From NCBI RefSeq assembly GCF_014699135.1, contig NZ_JACOFT010000007.1:1-64000 (forward strand): 64,000 bases of DNA. Reading direction: 5' to 3'. Position numbers and translations under genes: made by a program. Of this stretch, positions 1-9,486 are shown piece by piece; position 1 is the first letter of the stretch; the number at the start of each line of letters is the position of its first letter. The stretch is from Cognatundibacterium aquatile. GTDB taxonomy: Bacteria > Pseudomonadota > Gammaproteobacteria > Burkholderiales > Burkholderiaceae_D. The notes beneath the pieces were generated by a model. It searched no databases and had not been told where the DNA came from. It saw nothing but the letters and a program-made list of their open reading frames with translations.

Positions 1-126
1 GATTTCGATGAGCTTGGTGCCCAAGCCATTGAGCAGTGCATACACCAGCACTACGTGAAACGCTATGACCAGCCCTATGCCCAGGAACTTCTTGCCCGGC
101 TCTTGCTGGCGATCTGAAAAATCCAT
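1..126 (-). CDS. tonB: Energy transducer TonB, N-terminal fragment (runs off the window)
   Basis: The first 42 codons of a minus-strand gene are present; the rest lies beyond position 1. The ATG at 124-126 is preceded by a clear AAGGAG ribosome-binding site. The peptide has a short polar cytoplasmic start and then one hydrophobic segment (about residues 15-34, FLGIGLVIAFHVVLVYALL), the single N-terminal anchor typical of betaproteobacterial TonB. TonB couples the proton-motive force of the inner membrane, through ExbB/ExbD, to outer-membrane receptors. It lies on the same strand about 290 bp downstream of the pullulanase gene. The family call rests on the N-terminus only; the proline-rich and C-terminal domains cannot be seen. 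Confidence 0.72.
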   Translation of the reverse strand, partial: MDFSDRQQEPGKKFLGIGLVIAFHVVLVYALLNGLGTKLIEI

Positions 127-414
127 TCCGACTGTCTCCTTAAGCTAAGAATACGAAGGCGCTAATAATAACCTCTGTTGAATAAAAAATTTCGTCTGCT
201 GCCTGAAAAGTTTTCATATTTTTTGTAGCAAAGACAGATTTTTTTTGCATATAGTCCCTTTTTTTGTTGTTAATACCTCTTTATTGCCAGTGCTGACCAG
301 CGTTGGATTCGCCAGTCAGTCCACTTTGTTGCCTTTTTTGCTTTTGTTTGATGACTGAAAAAATATAAGCCTTAATATCGGTAGCACGATCATGATTTTG
401 TGATGATGGCAATT

Positions 415-3291
415 TCAGTTGACCTCGACAAAACAAACCACGCTAAGCGCCGGGAGAATGAAGCCGCCACTCTCGCTGATAAAGTGCGCTTCATTGGCAA
501 TGCGCTGATCGCCAGCACCATGCATCAGGTGTACCGGATGCAGTTGAAAGTGGCGACCTTGTTGTTCCGGAATGACTAAGCGCTGCTCCTGCTGGCTGAC
601 ATTAATGAAATACATCACCGCTTTAAAGTGAGCTGTGCTAAGATTTTCGCCATTCAGATGGGCGGCGATGACGGCCGGATTCTGTTCCGGGCCTGTATTA
701 AAGAAGCGCAGCCGCTGCTGTATATCTGCGCTGCTGGACAGGCGAAATAATGCAGAGCTGCTGCGTATTCTCAGCAGATCGCGAAACGCATCGCGGCTCA
801 TGGCAATATCCTGCGGGCGTGGCTTGATCCGTTGATCGGCCAGCAGTGGGCGCATGATGGGGTAAAAACGTGCGTTATCTTTTTCTGGTGGCAGCCCGGT
901 GCCGAAGTAATTCTGTTGATACGTCCAGTCCAGCCGGTTGAACCAATCACCGGAATTGTAGCTGTTGCCATCCAGCGATTTGGAACGGAGGATGTCTGAT
1001 CCCGCATGGAAATACGCAATGCCCTGGCTGAAGGCCGTCAATCCTAAGCCAAGTATCTGTACTCTGGCTCGATCTTCGTGGGTCGTGGCGAGGGGGAGCC
1101 GGAATGCGTTGATGTCAAACAGAGTATGGTTATCGTGATTCTCAACATAATTAACGACTTCTGCTGGTGAGCTGACGTAACCGGCAGGCTGATCGTTGTA
1201 TGCAATCTCGCTGAGTTTTTTCGTCTGACCATCTGCGGTCTGCATGACGTAGTTCGCAATGGAACCAGCCAAGCCCACCCGCACCATGTCGGCACTACGC
1301 TGCACTGTATTGTTTAACAGTGCTGGCGATGCGTCGGCGGCTTCCAGTAAGCCATTGATATACCCCTTGTTTTGTACGATGGCAGCGGCATTGTCGCCAT
1401 GCCCGCCACCGCGAATGGCATCGCGGGCACGATCGCTGAAGGTGCCGATCTGACTGCCATTCAATGCTAACTGAGATGCCTGAATAAAGCGCGCGCCGTT
1501 CGCTACTTCACCAAAATTCCAGCCTTCGCCTATCAGTTGTATCTCTCTGCCATTATCAGTCTGCAATGCTGCTTTTATTTCCTCCATGACCGCGCGAGGC
1601 TGATGCCCCATCAGATCAAAACGAAATGAATCCATCTTATATTCACGCGCCCATAATCTGACAGAATCACTCATCAGCTTTGCCATCATGCGGTTTTCGG
1701 TCGCCGTGTTGCCGCAGGGCTGGCAAGTGGAATCTTCAACTTTTCCTCGCGCGTTCAGTCTGTGGTAATAGCCGGGAACGATACGATCGAGGACGGATTG
1801 CGGATGTTGCCCCGCAAACGCCGTATGGTTATAAACGACATCCATACCGACCCGCAGACCAGCCTGATGCAGCGCCATCACCATTTTTCTCAGCTCAAGA
1901 ATACGCGTCGCACCATCGTCAGCATTGCTGGCATAACTACCTTCGGGAGCGTTGTAGTGATAAGGATCGTAGCCCCAGTTGAAGCAGTCTTTACCGGCCC
2001 GCGCATTGATGGTCGCTTGCTGACGCAGGCTGTCTGCGCCCCCGCTGACGTCAGGGCTGACGCAGTGGCGCTCGGGAATTGTGGCAATATCAAAAATCGG
2101 TAATAAGTGGATATCGGTGATACCCGCTTCGCTGAGTGCTTGCAGATGACGCATGCCAGCCGATGCCGGTTCGGTAAAGGCCAGATATTTGCCACGGTAG
2201 GCGGGGCGTACGGTTTTATCGTTGATGGAAAAATCACGCACATGCAGCTCATAAATTGCCATGTCTGTCGGATTTTTTACCCGCTCGGGTATGTTGTGCT
2301 GATCCCAACCGGCTGGTTTCAGCGTGGCATTTTGCAGGTCGGCGATATAACTGCGGCGCGAATCGCTGGTCAGGCTGATGGAATAAGGATCTGTGACGCG
2401 ATTGCGTATCAGCCCTGCACCTGGAACGAAGACATCGACCAGATAGCGGTAATAGCTGCCGCTCACATCCTTATTTATTGCGCTTGCCCAGATGCCAGTG
2501 CGCTTATCCAATGTCATTGGTAGCAGTGCGTTGGCATGGCTAGCTCCCGTCTTATATATGCAGGCACTGACGTGTTGTGCCGTTGGCGCCCATAAACGGA
2601 AGTTGGTACTTGCCCGCACGCTGCCATCTGCAGACGAGGCGGTCACAGTGACACCAAGTTTTGTCTCTTCAGTAACTGTCTGATACAGATCGTCAATCAC
2701 ACCGGCGATTTGTACATAGGTGAAATCAATGACTTCGCCACGCTCGTTTTCCTGAACCAGAATCAACTGTTGCGTGAGTACATTTGCCAGTGTCTGCGCG
2801 GACAGCGAATGCCTGAGCAAAGCACCTTCGCCGATGAACTTGTATCGTTGCCGGATGTCTGTTGGCAGAGCCGTAGTTGTGGCAGTTGGGGTAGTCGTGC
2901 TGATTCTCAGATCGGCATCGCTGACAGGCAAGCCTTTTTGTATGCGCAGTTTTCCGCTGGCTGATGCATAGAGGGCGAATGTCCCTTTTGGGTCTTTTCC
3001 TGGCCATTGGATAAAGTCGCGATTGAGCCAGTAGGCGCGGGCGTCTGACTGGATAGATGTCTTATTCAGGATGGTCTGATGCGATGGGTGATCGCAATCT
3101 TGTACGTCAGATATGCTGGTAAGCGGAGTTGTCTTTGCGTTGATTTGTGCAGAATCTGCCGTATCTGCCAATGTTGCAGAACAAGTGGCATTCGAAACGA
3201 ATAAGGCTAAGGCGCTGACACAGACGATCAGTCCGGCTCTTGTTCTGATTGGTACAGGCGAAGGCAACACGATGTGCTTGCTTATCTGCAC
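415..3291 (-). CDS. pulA: Pullulanase-type alpha-1,6-glucosidase (GH13), exported
   Basis: Hydrolyses alpha-1,6 branch links in pullulan, limit dextrins and starch. A GTG at 3289-3291 sits about six bases after GGAG and is the likely start (958 aa); an in-frame TTG at 3301-3303 has no good ribosome-binding site. The N-terminus carries a Sec-type signal (hydrophobic stretch LIVCVSALALFV), so the enzyme should act in the periplasm or outside; I see no proper lipobox. A beta-sandwich N-terminal region with a CBM48-like part (around residues 230-330) precedes the GH13 barrel. The four GH13 regions are visible: DVVYNH (about 481), FRFDLMGH (about 560, nucleophile Asp), GEGWNFGE (about 590, acid/base Glu) and VENHDN (about 718). 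It is divergent from glucokinase, which suggests a shared maltodextrin regulon. Confidence 0.9.
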   Translation of the reverse strand: MQISKHIVLPSPVPIRTRAGLIVCVSALALFVSNATCSATLADTADSAQINAKTTPLTSISDVQDCDHPSHQTILNKTSIQSDARAYWLNRDFIQWPGKDPKGTFALYASASGKLRIQKGLPVSDADLRISTTTPTATTTALPTDIRQRYKFIGEGALLRHSLSAQTLANVLTQQLILVQENERGEVIDFTYVQIAGVIDDLYQTVTEETKLGVTVTASSADGSVRASTNFRLWAPTAQHVSACIYKTGASHANALLPMTLDKRTGIWASAINKDVSGSYYRYLVDVFVPGAGLIRNRVTDPYSISLTSDSRRSYIADLQNATLKPAGWDQHNIPERVKNPTDMAIYELHVRDFSINDKTVRPAYRGKYLAFTEPASAGMRHLQALSEAGITDIHLLPIFDIATIPERHCVSPDVSGGADSLRQQATINARAGKDCFNWGYDPYHYNAPEGSYASNADDGATRILELRKMVMALHQAGLRVGMDVVYNHTAFAGQHPQSVLDRIVPGYYHRLNARGKVEDSTCQPCGNTATENRMMAKLMSDSVRLWAREYKMDSFRFDLMGHQPRAVMEEIKAALQTDNGREIQLIGEGWNFGEVANGARFIQASQLALNGSQIGTFSDRARDAIRGGGHGDNAAAIVQNKGYINGLLEAADASPALLNNTVQRSADMVRVGLAGSIANYVMQTADGQTKKLSEIAYNDQPAGYVSSPAEVVNYVENHDNHTLFDINAFRLPLATTHEDRARVQILGLGLTAFSQGIAYFHAGSDILRSKSLDGNSYNSGDWFNRLDWTYQQNYFGTGLPPEKDNARFYPIMRPLLADQRIKPRPQDIAMSRDAFRDLLRIRSSSALFRLSSSADIQQRLRFFNTGPEQNPAVIAAHLNGENLSTAHFKAVMYFINVSQQEQRLVIPEQQGRHFQLHPVHLMHGAGDQRIANEAHFISESGGFILPALSVVCFVEVN

Positions 3292-3457
3292 TTTTGTCTC
3301 CAAATAAGTAGTTCAACTACATTTAGTATTTTTTGAATATCGCCAGAAAATCTTTGTTTTCTATGGGTTCGCGTTATTAATCAACAAATTTTGTCTGGTA
3401 AGTTAAAAAATATTAGACAGGTATATTTGATGAATGTAGTATTGTTACATAAATTTA

Positions 3458-3473
3458 TCTGAACTTGTTCAGA
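3458..3473. promoter_or_regulatory. Perfect 16-nt palindrome between pulA and glk, candidate operator
   Basis: TCTGAACTTGTTCAGA is a perfect inverted repeat in the 226-bp region between the divergent pulA and glk starts. A second, shorter palindrome (GTAGTTCAACTAC, 3308-3320) lies next to the pulA start. Perfect dyads of this kind between divergent sugar genes are typical LacI/GntR-type operator positions. No regulator gene lies beside them, so the cognate protein is unknown. Confidence 0.35.
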
Positions 3474-3517
3474 AATTTTTTCAATTTGAGCTTATTCATA
3501 CTAATGGTGAGAAGTCA

Positions 3518-4537
3518 GTGCAAGATTTAAAAAAACAAAACTACACATCGCCACGTTTGCTTGCCGATATCGGTGGGACGAATGCGCGTTTTGCGCTGGA
3601 AACTGAGCCGCATCGCTTTGAGGCTGTGGCGGTACTGGCGTGTAATGATTACGCTACATTGCATCTGGCGATCTCAGCCTACCTGCAAAGCGATGCAGTA
3701 CAAAGAATCTGTCAGCAGCCTGTTCAGCATGCCGCGATAGCGATTGCGAATCCGGTTAATGGCGATCAGATCAGCATGACAAATCATCACTGGGCGTTCT
3801 CTATTCAGGCCTTGCGCGATGCCTTGCATTTGCAGACATTATTAGTCGTGAATGATTTTACGGCCTTGGCGATGGCTTTGCCTTACCTGGAAAATCATCA
3901 GCGCGTACAGATCGGTGGTGGGCGGGCGCAGCCAGAGCGGGTAATAGGCTTAATCGGACCTGGTACCGGTCTCGGCGTCTCCGGTATCGTACCCGCTGGC
4001 AAGCAATGGATTCCTCTCAGCAGCGAAGGCGGGCATGCCAGCTTTTCTCCGGCCGATGCGGCAGAGGTCGATTTATTGAAAGTGATCTGGCGGGAATTTC
4101 CACATGTTTCCGCTGAGCGCTTAATCTCGGGTATGGGCTTGGAAATTATTTATCGCGCGCTGGGTGAATTACACGCGGATGGTGCGGATGCCAGTTTGTC
4201 CGCCGCCGATATCAGTCGTCGCGCATTTGACGGCAGTTGCGTCAGATGTCGCCAGACCGTTGCACATTTCTGTGGCATGCTGGGAACAGCGGCTGGCAAT
4301 CTTGCCATCACTTTAGGTGCGACCGGGGGTGTTTATATTGGCGGTGGCATCGTGCCGCGTCTCGGTGATTTATTTATGCAATCGTCTTTCCGTCAGCGTT
4401 TCGAGGCGAAAGGGCGGTTTGCAAATTATCTGGCGGCTATTCCGACCTTCCTTATCACTGCGGAATACCCGGCGTTTCTGGGCGTGTCTGCGATATTGGC
4501 GGAAAAATTATCGCTTGCTGATCACGCTACACACTGA
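3518..4537 (+). CDS. glk: Glucokinase
   Basis: Phosphorylates cytoplasmic glucose with ATP to glucose-6-phosphate. The 339-residue protein has the usual bacterial Glk length. The phosphate-binding signature LADIGGTNARFAL is at residues 16-28; a second ATP-site motif, GPGTGLGVSG, lies around residue 150, followed by the sugar-site motif SSEGGHASF. The start is GTG 3518, preceded by GGTGAGAA. It is followed 30 bp later by an alpha-glucosidase gene on the same strand, so the glucose released by that enzyme feeds directly into this kinase. It belongs to the Glk family rather than ROK, judging from the EGGHASF and GPGTGLGV motifs. Confidence 0.93.
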   Translation: MQDLKKQNYTSPRLLADIGGTNARFALETEPHRFEAVAVLACNDYATLHLAISAYLQSDAVQRICQQPVQHAAIAIANPVNGDQISMTNHHWAFSIQALRDALHLQTLLVVNDFTALAMALPYLENHQRVQIGGGRAQPERVIGLIGPGTGLGVSGIVPAGKQWIPLSSEGGHASFSPADAAEVDLLKVIWREFPHVSAERLISGMGLEIIYRALGELHADGADASLSAADISRRAFDGSCVRCRQTVAHFCGMLGTAAGNLAITLGATGGVYIGGGIVPRLGDLFMQSSFRQRFEAKGRFANYLAAIPTFLITAEYPAFLGVSAILAEKLSLADHATH

Positions 4538-4567
4538 TGTCGTATTGTTCTTTTATTCTTGCTTACT

Positions 4568-6220
4568 ATGTTTCCTACATCGATCTCAGCTAATTCCGTT
4601 CAGCAATCTGATTCCCATTCGCAGTGGTGGCGCGAAGCGGTGATTTATCAGGTATATCCGCGCAGCTTTTTGGATACCAATGGTGATGGTGTTGGCGATC
4701 TGCCAGGCATTACTACAAAACTGGATTACATCGCGCAGCTAGGCGTGGACATCGTCTGGATTTCACCATTCTTTACTTCACCGATGAAAGACTTTGGTTA
4801 CGACGTGGCAGATTACTGTGATGTTGATCCTTTGTTCGGGACGCTGAGTGATTTTGACTGTTTGCTCGAACGGGCGCATGCATTGGGTTTGAAAGTCATG
4901 ATTGATCAGGTGCTTTCGCATTGTTCGGACCAGCATCCATGGTTCGTGGAAAGCCGTCAAAGCCGTGATAATCCCAAGGCGGAATGGTATGTGTGGGCAG
5001 ATCCGCAGGCAGATGGATCGCCGCCGAATAACTGGCTCTCTGTTTTTGGCGGTTCTTCCTGGCAATGGGATGCGTGCCGCCGTCAATATTATCTGCATAA
5101 TTTTCTGACGAGTCAGCCAGATCTGAATTTTCATCACCCTGATGTACAGCAGGCGCATTTGGACAACATGCGTTTCTGGCTGGAACGTGGCGTTGATGGT
5201 TTCCGCCTCGATGCCTGTAACTTTCATTTTCACGATCGTTCTTTGCGCAGTAATCCTCCGGCCACTAAGCGCGATACCAAGACGGTGCAAGACAATAATC
5301 CTTACGGTATGCAGTCGCATATTTATGACAAGACGCAGCCCGAGAATATCGCTTTTCTGGAAAAAATGCGCAGTCTGCTGAATGAATACGGCGCGATCGC
5401 GATCGGTGAGGTCGGTGCCGATGACTCGCTCGGCGTCATGGCTGAATACACCGCCGACGACAATAAACTGCATATGGCGTACAGCTTCAATTTACTGACG
5501 CCTGACGTGTCTGCGGCATATATCCGCACTCAGGTAGAGGAATTTGAAGCGCGGGTGAAAGGTGGCTGGGTTTCGTGGTCGGTAGGTAATCACGACGTGG
5601 TGCGCGTGATGTCACGTTGGGGCGGCGATGCAGCTACACCGCAATTTGCAAAAATGATGATGGCACTGCAGGCAGCGCTGAAGGGCACACCATGTCTGTA
5701 TCAGGGGGATGAGCTGGCGCTGACCGAGGCTGATATTGCGTATGAGGATATACAGGATCCTTATGGAATTGCCTTCTGGCCGGAGTTCAAAGGGCGCGAC
5801 GGCTGTCGCACTCCTATGCCATGGCGCGCCGATCAGCCGCATGGCGGATTTACCAGCGGTAAGCCGTGGTTGCCAGTGCCAGCTGAACATTTCGCTGTAG
5901 CGGTATCGCAGCAGGAACAAGATCCGGATTCTGCTTTGACGTATGCGCGTCACATATGGCGTTGGCGCAAGCAGCATCGACAACTGATACTCGGCGAGAT
6001 TCATTTTTTTGACGCGCCGGAACCTGTATTAGCGTTTTGTCGCCAACTTGATGGCGAGCCGACGATTTTTGCCGCATTTAATTTAGGTGATCAGACTGTC
6101 AATTTTGTATGGCCGGAAGTGGCAGGAGCAATGCTGCTCGAGGGCTACAATTTGCCCGGAACACTGAACAGCAACACCTTGGAATTACCAGCGTTTGGCG
6201 CCTGGTTCGGCACGCGTTAA
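4568..6220 (+). CDS. Alpha-glucosidase, GH13 family, cytoplasmic
   Basis: Releases glucose from the non-reducing ends of short maltodextrins or isomaltose-type oligosaccharides. The ATG at 4568 is used as start (550 aa); an in-frame TTG at 4559 is possible, and neither has a strong ribosome-binding site. No signal peptide. The GH13 barrel starts with WWREAVIYQVYPRSF. Catalytic regions: I DQVLSHCSDQH (about 115), II GFRLDACNF (about 213, nucleophile Asp), III IGEVGADD (about 280, acid/base Glu) and IV VGNHDVVRV (about 340, Asp). The overall pattern matches AglA-like alpha-glucosidases of proteobacteria; oligo-1,6-glucosidase is the main alternative. It is likely co-transcribed with glk, and the exported pullulanase would provide its linear substrates. 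Confidence 0.87.
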   Translation: MFPTSISANSVQQSDSHSQWWREAVIYQVYPRSFLDTNGDGVGDLPGITTKLDYIAQLGVDIVWISPFFTSPMKDFGYDVADYCDVDPLFGTLSDFDCLLERAHALGLKVMIDQVLSHCSDQHPWFVESRQSRDNPKAEWYVWADPQADGSPPNNWLSVFGGSSWQWDACRRQYYLHNFLTSQPDLNFHHPDVQQAHLDNMRFWLERGVDGFRLDACNFHFHDRSLRSNPPATKRDTKTVQDNNPYGMQSHIYDKTQPENIAFLEKMRSLLNEYGAIAIGEVGADDSLGVMAEYTADDNKLHMAYSFNLLTPDVSAAYIRTQVEEFEARVKGGWVSWSVGNHDVVRVMSRWGGDAATPQFAKMMMALQAALKGTPCLYQGDELALTEADIAYEDIQDPYGIAFWPEFKGRDGCRTPMPWRADQPHGGFTSGKPWLPVPAEHFAVAVSQQEQDPDSALTYARHIWRWRKQHRQLILGEIHFFDAPEPVLAFCRQLDGEPTIFAAFNLGDQTVNFVWPEVAGAMLLEGYNLPGTLNSNTLELPAFGAWFGTR

Positions 6221-6316
6221 GAATGTTTACAGGTGTGGCAGATCACACAATTTGTGTCGATTCTGTCGTGCCTGAGTATCTGAGGCAATCTGAGACAATG
6301 CTGGGAAATGATGAAA

Positions 6317-6976
6317 TTATTTCCCGGTCAGATAAATTTTGTCATCAAAAGTGAACAGCCATTCAGGGCGATAAACTGCAAAAATTGTCGTCAGAAAACC
6401 AACTAAAAAAGCTTCACCCCACGTCAGTAACAGCATGTAGGCAATTGCGTCGCCAGGGATAATTTTCACTGGTGCGAGCAGCATGTGCGCTGTCAGAGCA
6501 AGTAGTCCTGCACTGGCGTTGACGACCAGTGAGCCAAAGAAACCATTACCAAATAAGTACACAAACATGTGATGAGGTAAATACTGGCGGGTTTTGTTCA
6601 GTATCAGTTCACTCAGATAACTGGGGAAGACTGCCAGTACAAGAATATTCGCACCGAGATTCAGCCATATACCATCGTATTCTGCGGTGTATGCCAGCGT
6701 GGCAACTGCGATTCCTAAGATCGCCAGTGATCTGCCGAACATCAGTGCAAATAAGGCGACCCCCATCAGATGAAGATGCAGATCTTTATGAACGGGAACG
6801 CGCATACGCCATAGCAGTATCAGCACAATGATGCTGGCACACCAGGCGGAAAAAACGGTAGGTTCCTGCAAGCGCTGCCAGGGGATTTTGCGGATTTCCA
6901 CTCCGAGCAGAACCAGTGCGACCAGCATTGCAAAAATGCATAAACTGATATCAACAGGAGTATAAAAAATGCCCAT
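6317..6976 (-). CDS. CbiM-like energy-coupling-factor permease homologue (orphan)
   Basis: A 219-residue polytopic membrane protein with about six hydrophobic segments. Motifs such as HLHLMGVALFALMFGRSLAI and the C-terminal TWGEAFLVGFLTTIFAVYRPEW resemble the S-component/permease family CbiM/NikM used for Co or Ni uptake. The start is uncertain: ATG 6976 is used; an upstream TTG at 7048 lies against a terminator and is unlikely. The mature N-terminus starts Met-Gly rather than Met-His, and the His at position 2 is a metal ligand in true CbiM, so metal transport is doubtful. No CbiN, CbiQ or CbiO partner is nearby. It is convergent with the alpha-glucosidase gene and seems unrelated to it. Confidence 0.6.
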   Translation of the reverse strand: MGIFYTPVDISLCIFAMLVALVLLGVEIRKIPWQRLQEPTVFSAWCASIIVLILLWRMRVPVHKDLHLHLMGVALFALMFGRSLAILGIAVATLAYTAEYDGIWLNLGANILVLAVFPSYLSELILNKTRQYLPHHMFVYLFGNGFFGSLVVNASAGLLALTAHMLLAPVKIIPGDAIAYMLLLTWGEAFLVGFLTTIFAVYRPEWLFTFDDKIYLTGK

Positions 6977-7051
6977 GGGAGATGCGCGACAGTTGTCCGA
7001 ATGTTTATCATAATCCTGATTGGCTAACCACGCACTGCGTGATATCAAGAA

Positions 7052-7089
7052 AAAAAGACAAGCAAAAAAGTATCGTTGCTTGTCTTTTT
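7052..7089 (-). terminator. Intrinsic terminator after the OmpA-like gene
   Basis: A 14-bp inverted repeat (AAAAAGACAAGCAA / TTGCTTGTCTTTTT) with a 10-nt loop follows the OmpA-like stop codon by about 20 bp. A- and T-rich flanks let it work in both directions. Confidence 0.8.
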
Positions 7090-7108
7090 AGTTTAAGCGC
7101 AGCACAAA

Positions 7109-9391
7109 TCAGGGATCGACCAGGGTCACCGTCGCCGTTGCTGTTTTTCCTTTGCCATCGCTGATGGTGTACTGAAAACTGTCACGTATAAAGCTGCCGA
7201 ACGGCGAGAAAATCACCTTGTTACCTGAGATGCGGAGTGTGCCCGTATTTCCTGCCATCGGTGTGACCGACACGAGTGTCAAAGGATCGCCATCAGGGTC
7301 GCTATCGTTGGCGAGTGGATCGATCGTTGTTTCAGTGGTACCGGGAACGATGAAGGAATCATTTCTGGCGATAGGTGCGTTATTTACCGGAGGAGCAATG
7401 ACGTTGAGAGTGACTTGCGCACTTGCTTTTCCACCGCGACCATCGCTGATCGTATATTGGAAACTACCGGGTAAAGAATTGCTGCCCGGAGTGAAAATGA
7501 CCTTGTTACCGGAAATACGGACGCTGCCGTTGTTGCCGGATAAAGCGGTAATTGCAGAAATGGTTAATGGATCGCCATCAGGGTCACGGTCGTTCGCGAG
7601 CAAATCAAGAACGATGTCCGAACTACCCGGGACGGTGAATGTATCGTCATTCGCGACTGGTGCCTTATTCGCAGCGGCAACGCTGACATTGACTTGCGCG
7701 GTGGATTGTCCGCCACGACCATCGTTGATGGTGTAAGTGAAGCTGTCATTACCGCTGTAATCGGGATGCGGAACATAGAGAATTTTTTGCGATTGTATCG
7801 TCGCCGTTCCGTGCGCAGCGTTGCCGACCGTGCTGATAGTGATTGCATCCGAATCCGGATCAGCGTCGTTACTTAAAACGTCGATCACGACGGATTGATT
7901 TTGCTGTGTGCTGGCGCTGTCGCTGGCCGCTTGTGGCGCGCGATTTAGGTAATTTCTGGTTTTAGTTTCGGTTTGAGTTTTTTCCTGATAGCGATACGTA
8001 TCGACTGTGCGTTTATGCTCTACCGAGTTACGCAGTGCCCTGCGTATCCATGCCGGCTCTTGAGAAATATCCTCGCGTTTGTAAGTGACTTCCGCCGCCG
8101 GCGCAGGCAGAACCTGTTCTGGTATTTCTATGACTTCAGTTTTATCGATGCGGCTGACAAACTCGAGATCCACCCGGCGATTTTTTTCGCGCGTTTCTTT
8201 GGTTGCTGGATACTTAGGCTCCAACTTGCCTTTGCCTTCAACCACAACTTCTTCGGTATTTACCACACCCAAAGAGATCAGGTAATCCCGCACGGCCACC
8301 GCACGTGATAACGACAGTTTTTGGTTGTAGCTGACAGAGCCAATATCGCAGGTATGTCCGGTAATTCTGACATTGCCTTCATGCGGATATTTTTTCAAGG
8401 TTTCAGCGATTTTCGCTAATTCCTGTTTTGCAAAATCCGTCAACCCGGCGCTATCGATTTTAAAGAACGCATCACCAGTCATGGTGGTCGTTGTTTTGAC
8501 CAGGCGCTGCTCGGTTCTGGCAGGAATAATAGTCGGAGCTGTTGGTGCGGCGGGTACTTCAACCATCCTGTATTTTTGCTCAAAGCGACTGCTGGTACCG
8601 CCAAAACTATAGCGATACATCAGATTAATCCGGCGATCATTTTGTTGGCTGTCGAAATCCCCCGATTTGCGATACTGACCAACTTGCAGTGCCAGACTGT
8701 GCGGCGTACCAACAAAGAACTTTTCCGCAGTGAAGCTCACGCCGAATTGTTTGCTGCTGGCTTTGCCCCATTCGTAATCAAGTCCGGCGCTGACACGCAC
8801 GGCATTTTCCGTATAGTAGTGCCCCGCGCGGGCACCAACGCCATAATCATAGGCACGCTCATACAGACGCGTATTTGTGGTTGTGGTGATGGTATCAATA
8901 TATCCGCGCCCGGCGTCATTGCCGTTTTGTTCTGTAATCGTCGTTGTCAGCGTGTTTTGTAACAGCCGTTTATTGCCGGGGCTATAACTGGCATACACAT
9001 GACCAAACCAATCCTGATTTTCCTGACCAATACCGATGCTGAGTTTTTTATCCTTTTGCTCATTCTGGTCGATTGCCGCAAAATACTTGACGACAGAATT
9101 TTGTTGCTGCGAGTGGTAACTCAGTTTGCCGCCGCCAGATTTATTGCTCAGCCATACTTCACCCAGCCAGACATTTGTCCCTGAGTCTGATAACACACCA
9201 AACAGTTCGCCCATAAATGCGCCACCATTTTGATAGCCGATGCCGATGCGCGAATTTTCGCCGATGAATTGTAAATTGCCACCGTTCTGAATGCCCGGAT
9301 CTGTGGACTGTTGTGCTGAAGCCTGATTCAACTGGGCAAGCAAAGCGAGAAATAGAAGGGATAGCTTAGGTTGAGTGTATCGGGCAGACAT
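7109..9391 (-). CDS. OmpA-family outer-membrane protein with C-terminal cadherin-like repeats
   Basis: A 760-residue exported protein. The ATG at 9389-9391 is chosen because a classical signal peptide follows (LSLLFLALLAQLNQASA); a longer frame to 9499 would run through a terminator. Domain order: an N-terminal region of about 300 residues with alternating Tyr/Gly/Ser-rich strands that looks like a beta-barrel; an OmpA C-terminal peptidoglycan-binding domain (about 305-415, with GHTCDIG and KNRRVDLEF); a linker; then three repeats of about 90 residues (about 482, 575 and 670) built around NxAPxAxxDxF, LANDxDPDGDPLT and SFxYTISDGxG, which are cadherin/VCBS-like folds. OmpA domains normally end such proteins, so the repeat tail is unusual. 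Function unknown; envelope anchoring or adhesion is an inference. Confidence 0.8.
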   Translation of the reverse strand: MSARYTQPKLSLLFLALLAQLNQASAQQSTDPGIQNGGNLQFIGENSRIGIGYQNGGAFMGELFGVLSDSGTNVWLGEVWLSNKSGGGKLSYHSQQQNSVVKYFAAIDQNEQKDKKLSIGIGQENQDWFGHVYASYSPGNKRLLQNTLTTTITEQNGNDAGRGYIDTITTTTNTRLYERAYDYGVGARAGHYYTENAVRVSAGLDYEWGKASSKQFGVSFTAEKFFVGTPHSLALQVGQYRKSGDFDSQQNDRRINLMYRYSFGGTSSRFEQKYRMVEVPAAPTAPTIIPARTEQRLVKTTTTMTGDAFFKIDSAGLTDFAKQELAKIAETLKKYPHEGNVRITGHTCDIGSVSYNQKLSLSRAVAVRDYLISLGVVNTEEVVVEGKGKLEPKYPATKETREKNRRVDLEFVSRIDKTEVIEIPEQVLPAPAAEVTYKREDISQEPAWIRRALRNSVEHKRTVDTYRYQEKTQTETKTRNYLNRAPQAASDSASTQQNQSVVIDVLSNDADPDSDAITISTVGNAAHGTATIQSQKILYVPHPDYSGNDSFTYTINDGRGGQSTAQVNVSVAAANKAPVANDDTFTVPGSSDIVLDLLANDRDPDGDPLTISAITALSGNNGSVRISGNKVIFTPGSNSLPGSFQYTISDGRGGKASAQVTLNVIAPPVNNAPIARNDSFIVPGTTETTIDPLANDSDPDGDPLTLVSVTPMAGNTGTLRISGNKVIFSPFGSFIRDSFQYTISDGKGKTATATVTLVDP

Positions 9392-9486
9392 AACAAGCGA
9401 AGTAGTGATTGAAACGAAACCATGCGCGCGGGCTGGCGATAAATGATGGCCGGTCGCCTGATCAAAACACTGCGTTGAATTGGCAT

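Noticed and set aside
7213..7945. Near-tandem DNA repeats as a CRISPR or satellite array
   Set aside because: The periodicity of about 280 bp is the coding sequence of three protein repeats in the OmpA-like gene, with no spacers.
8085..8285. Plus-strand frames inside the OmpA-like gene, and similar long antisense frames in pulA, the pyd genes and the kinases
   Set aside because: They are shadows of well-supported genes on the other strand, without family signatures or start signals.
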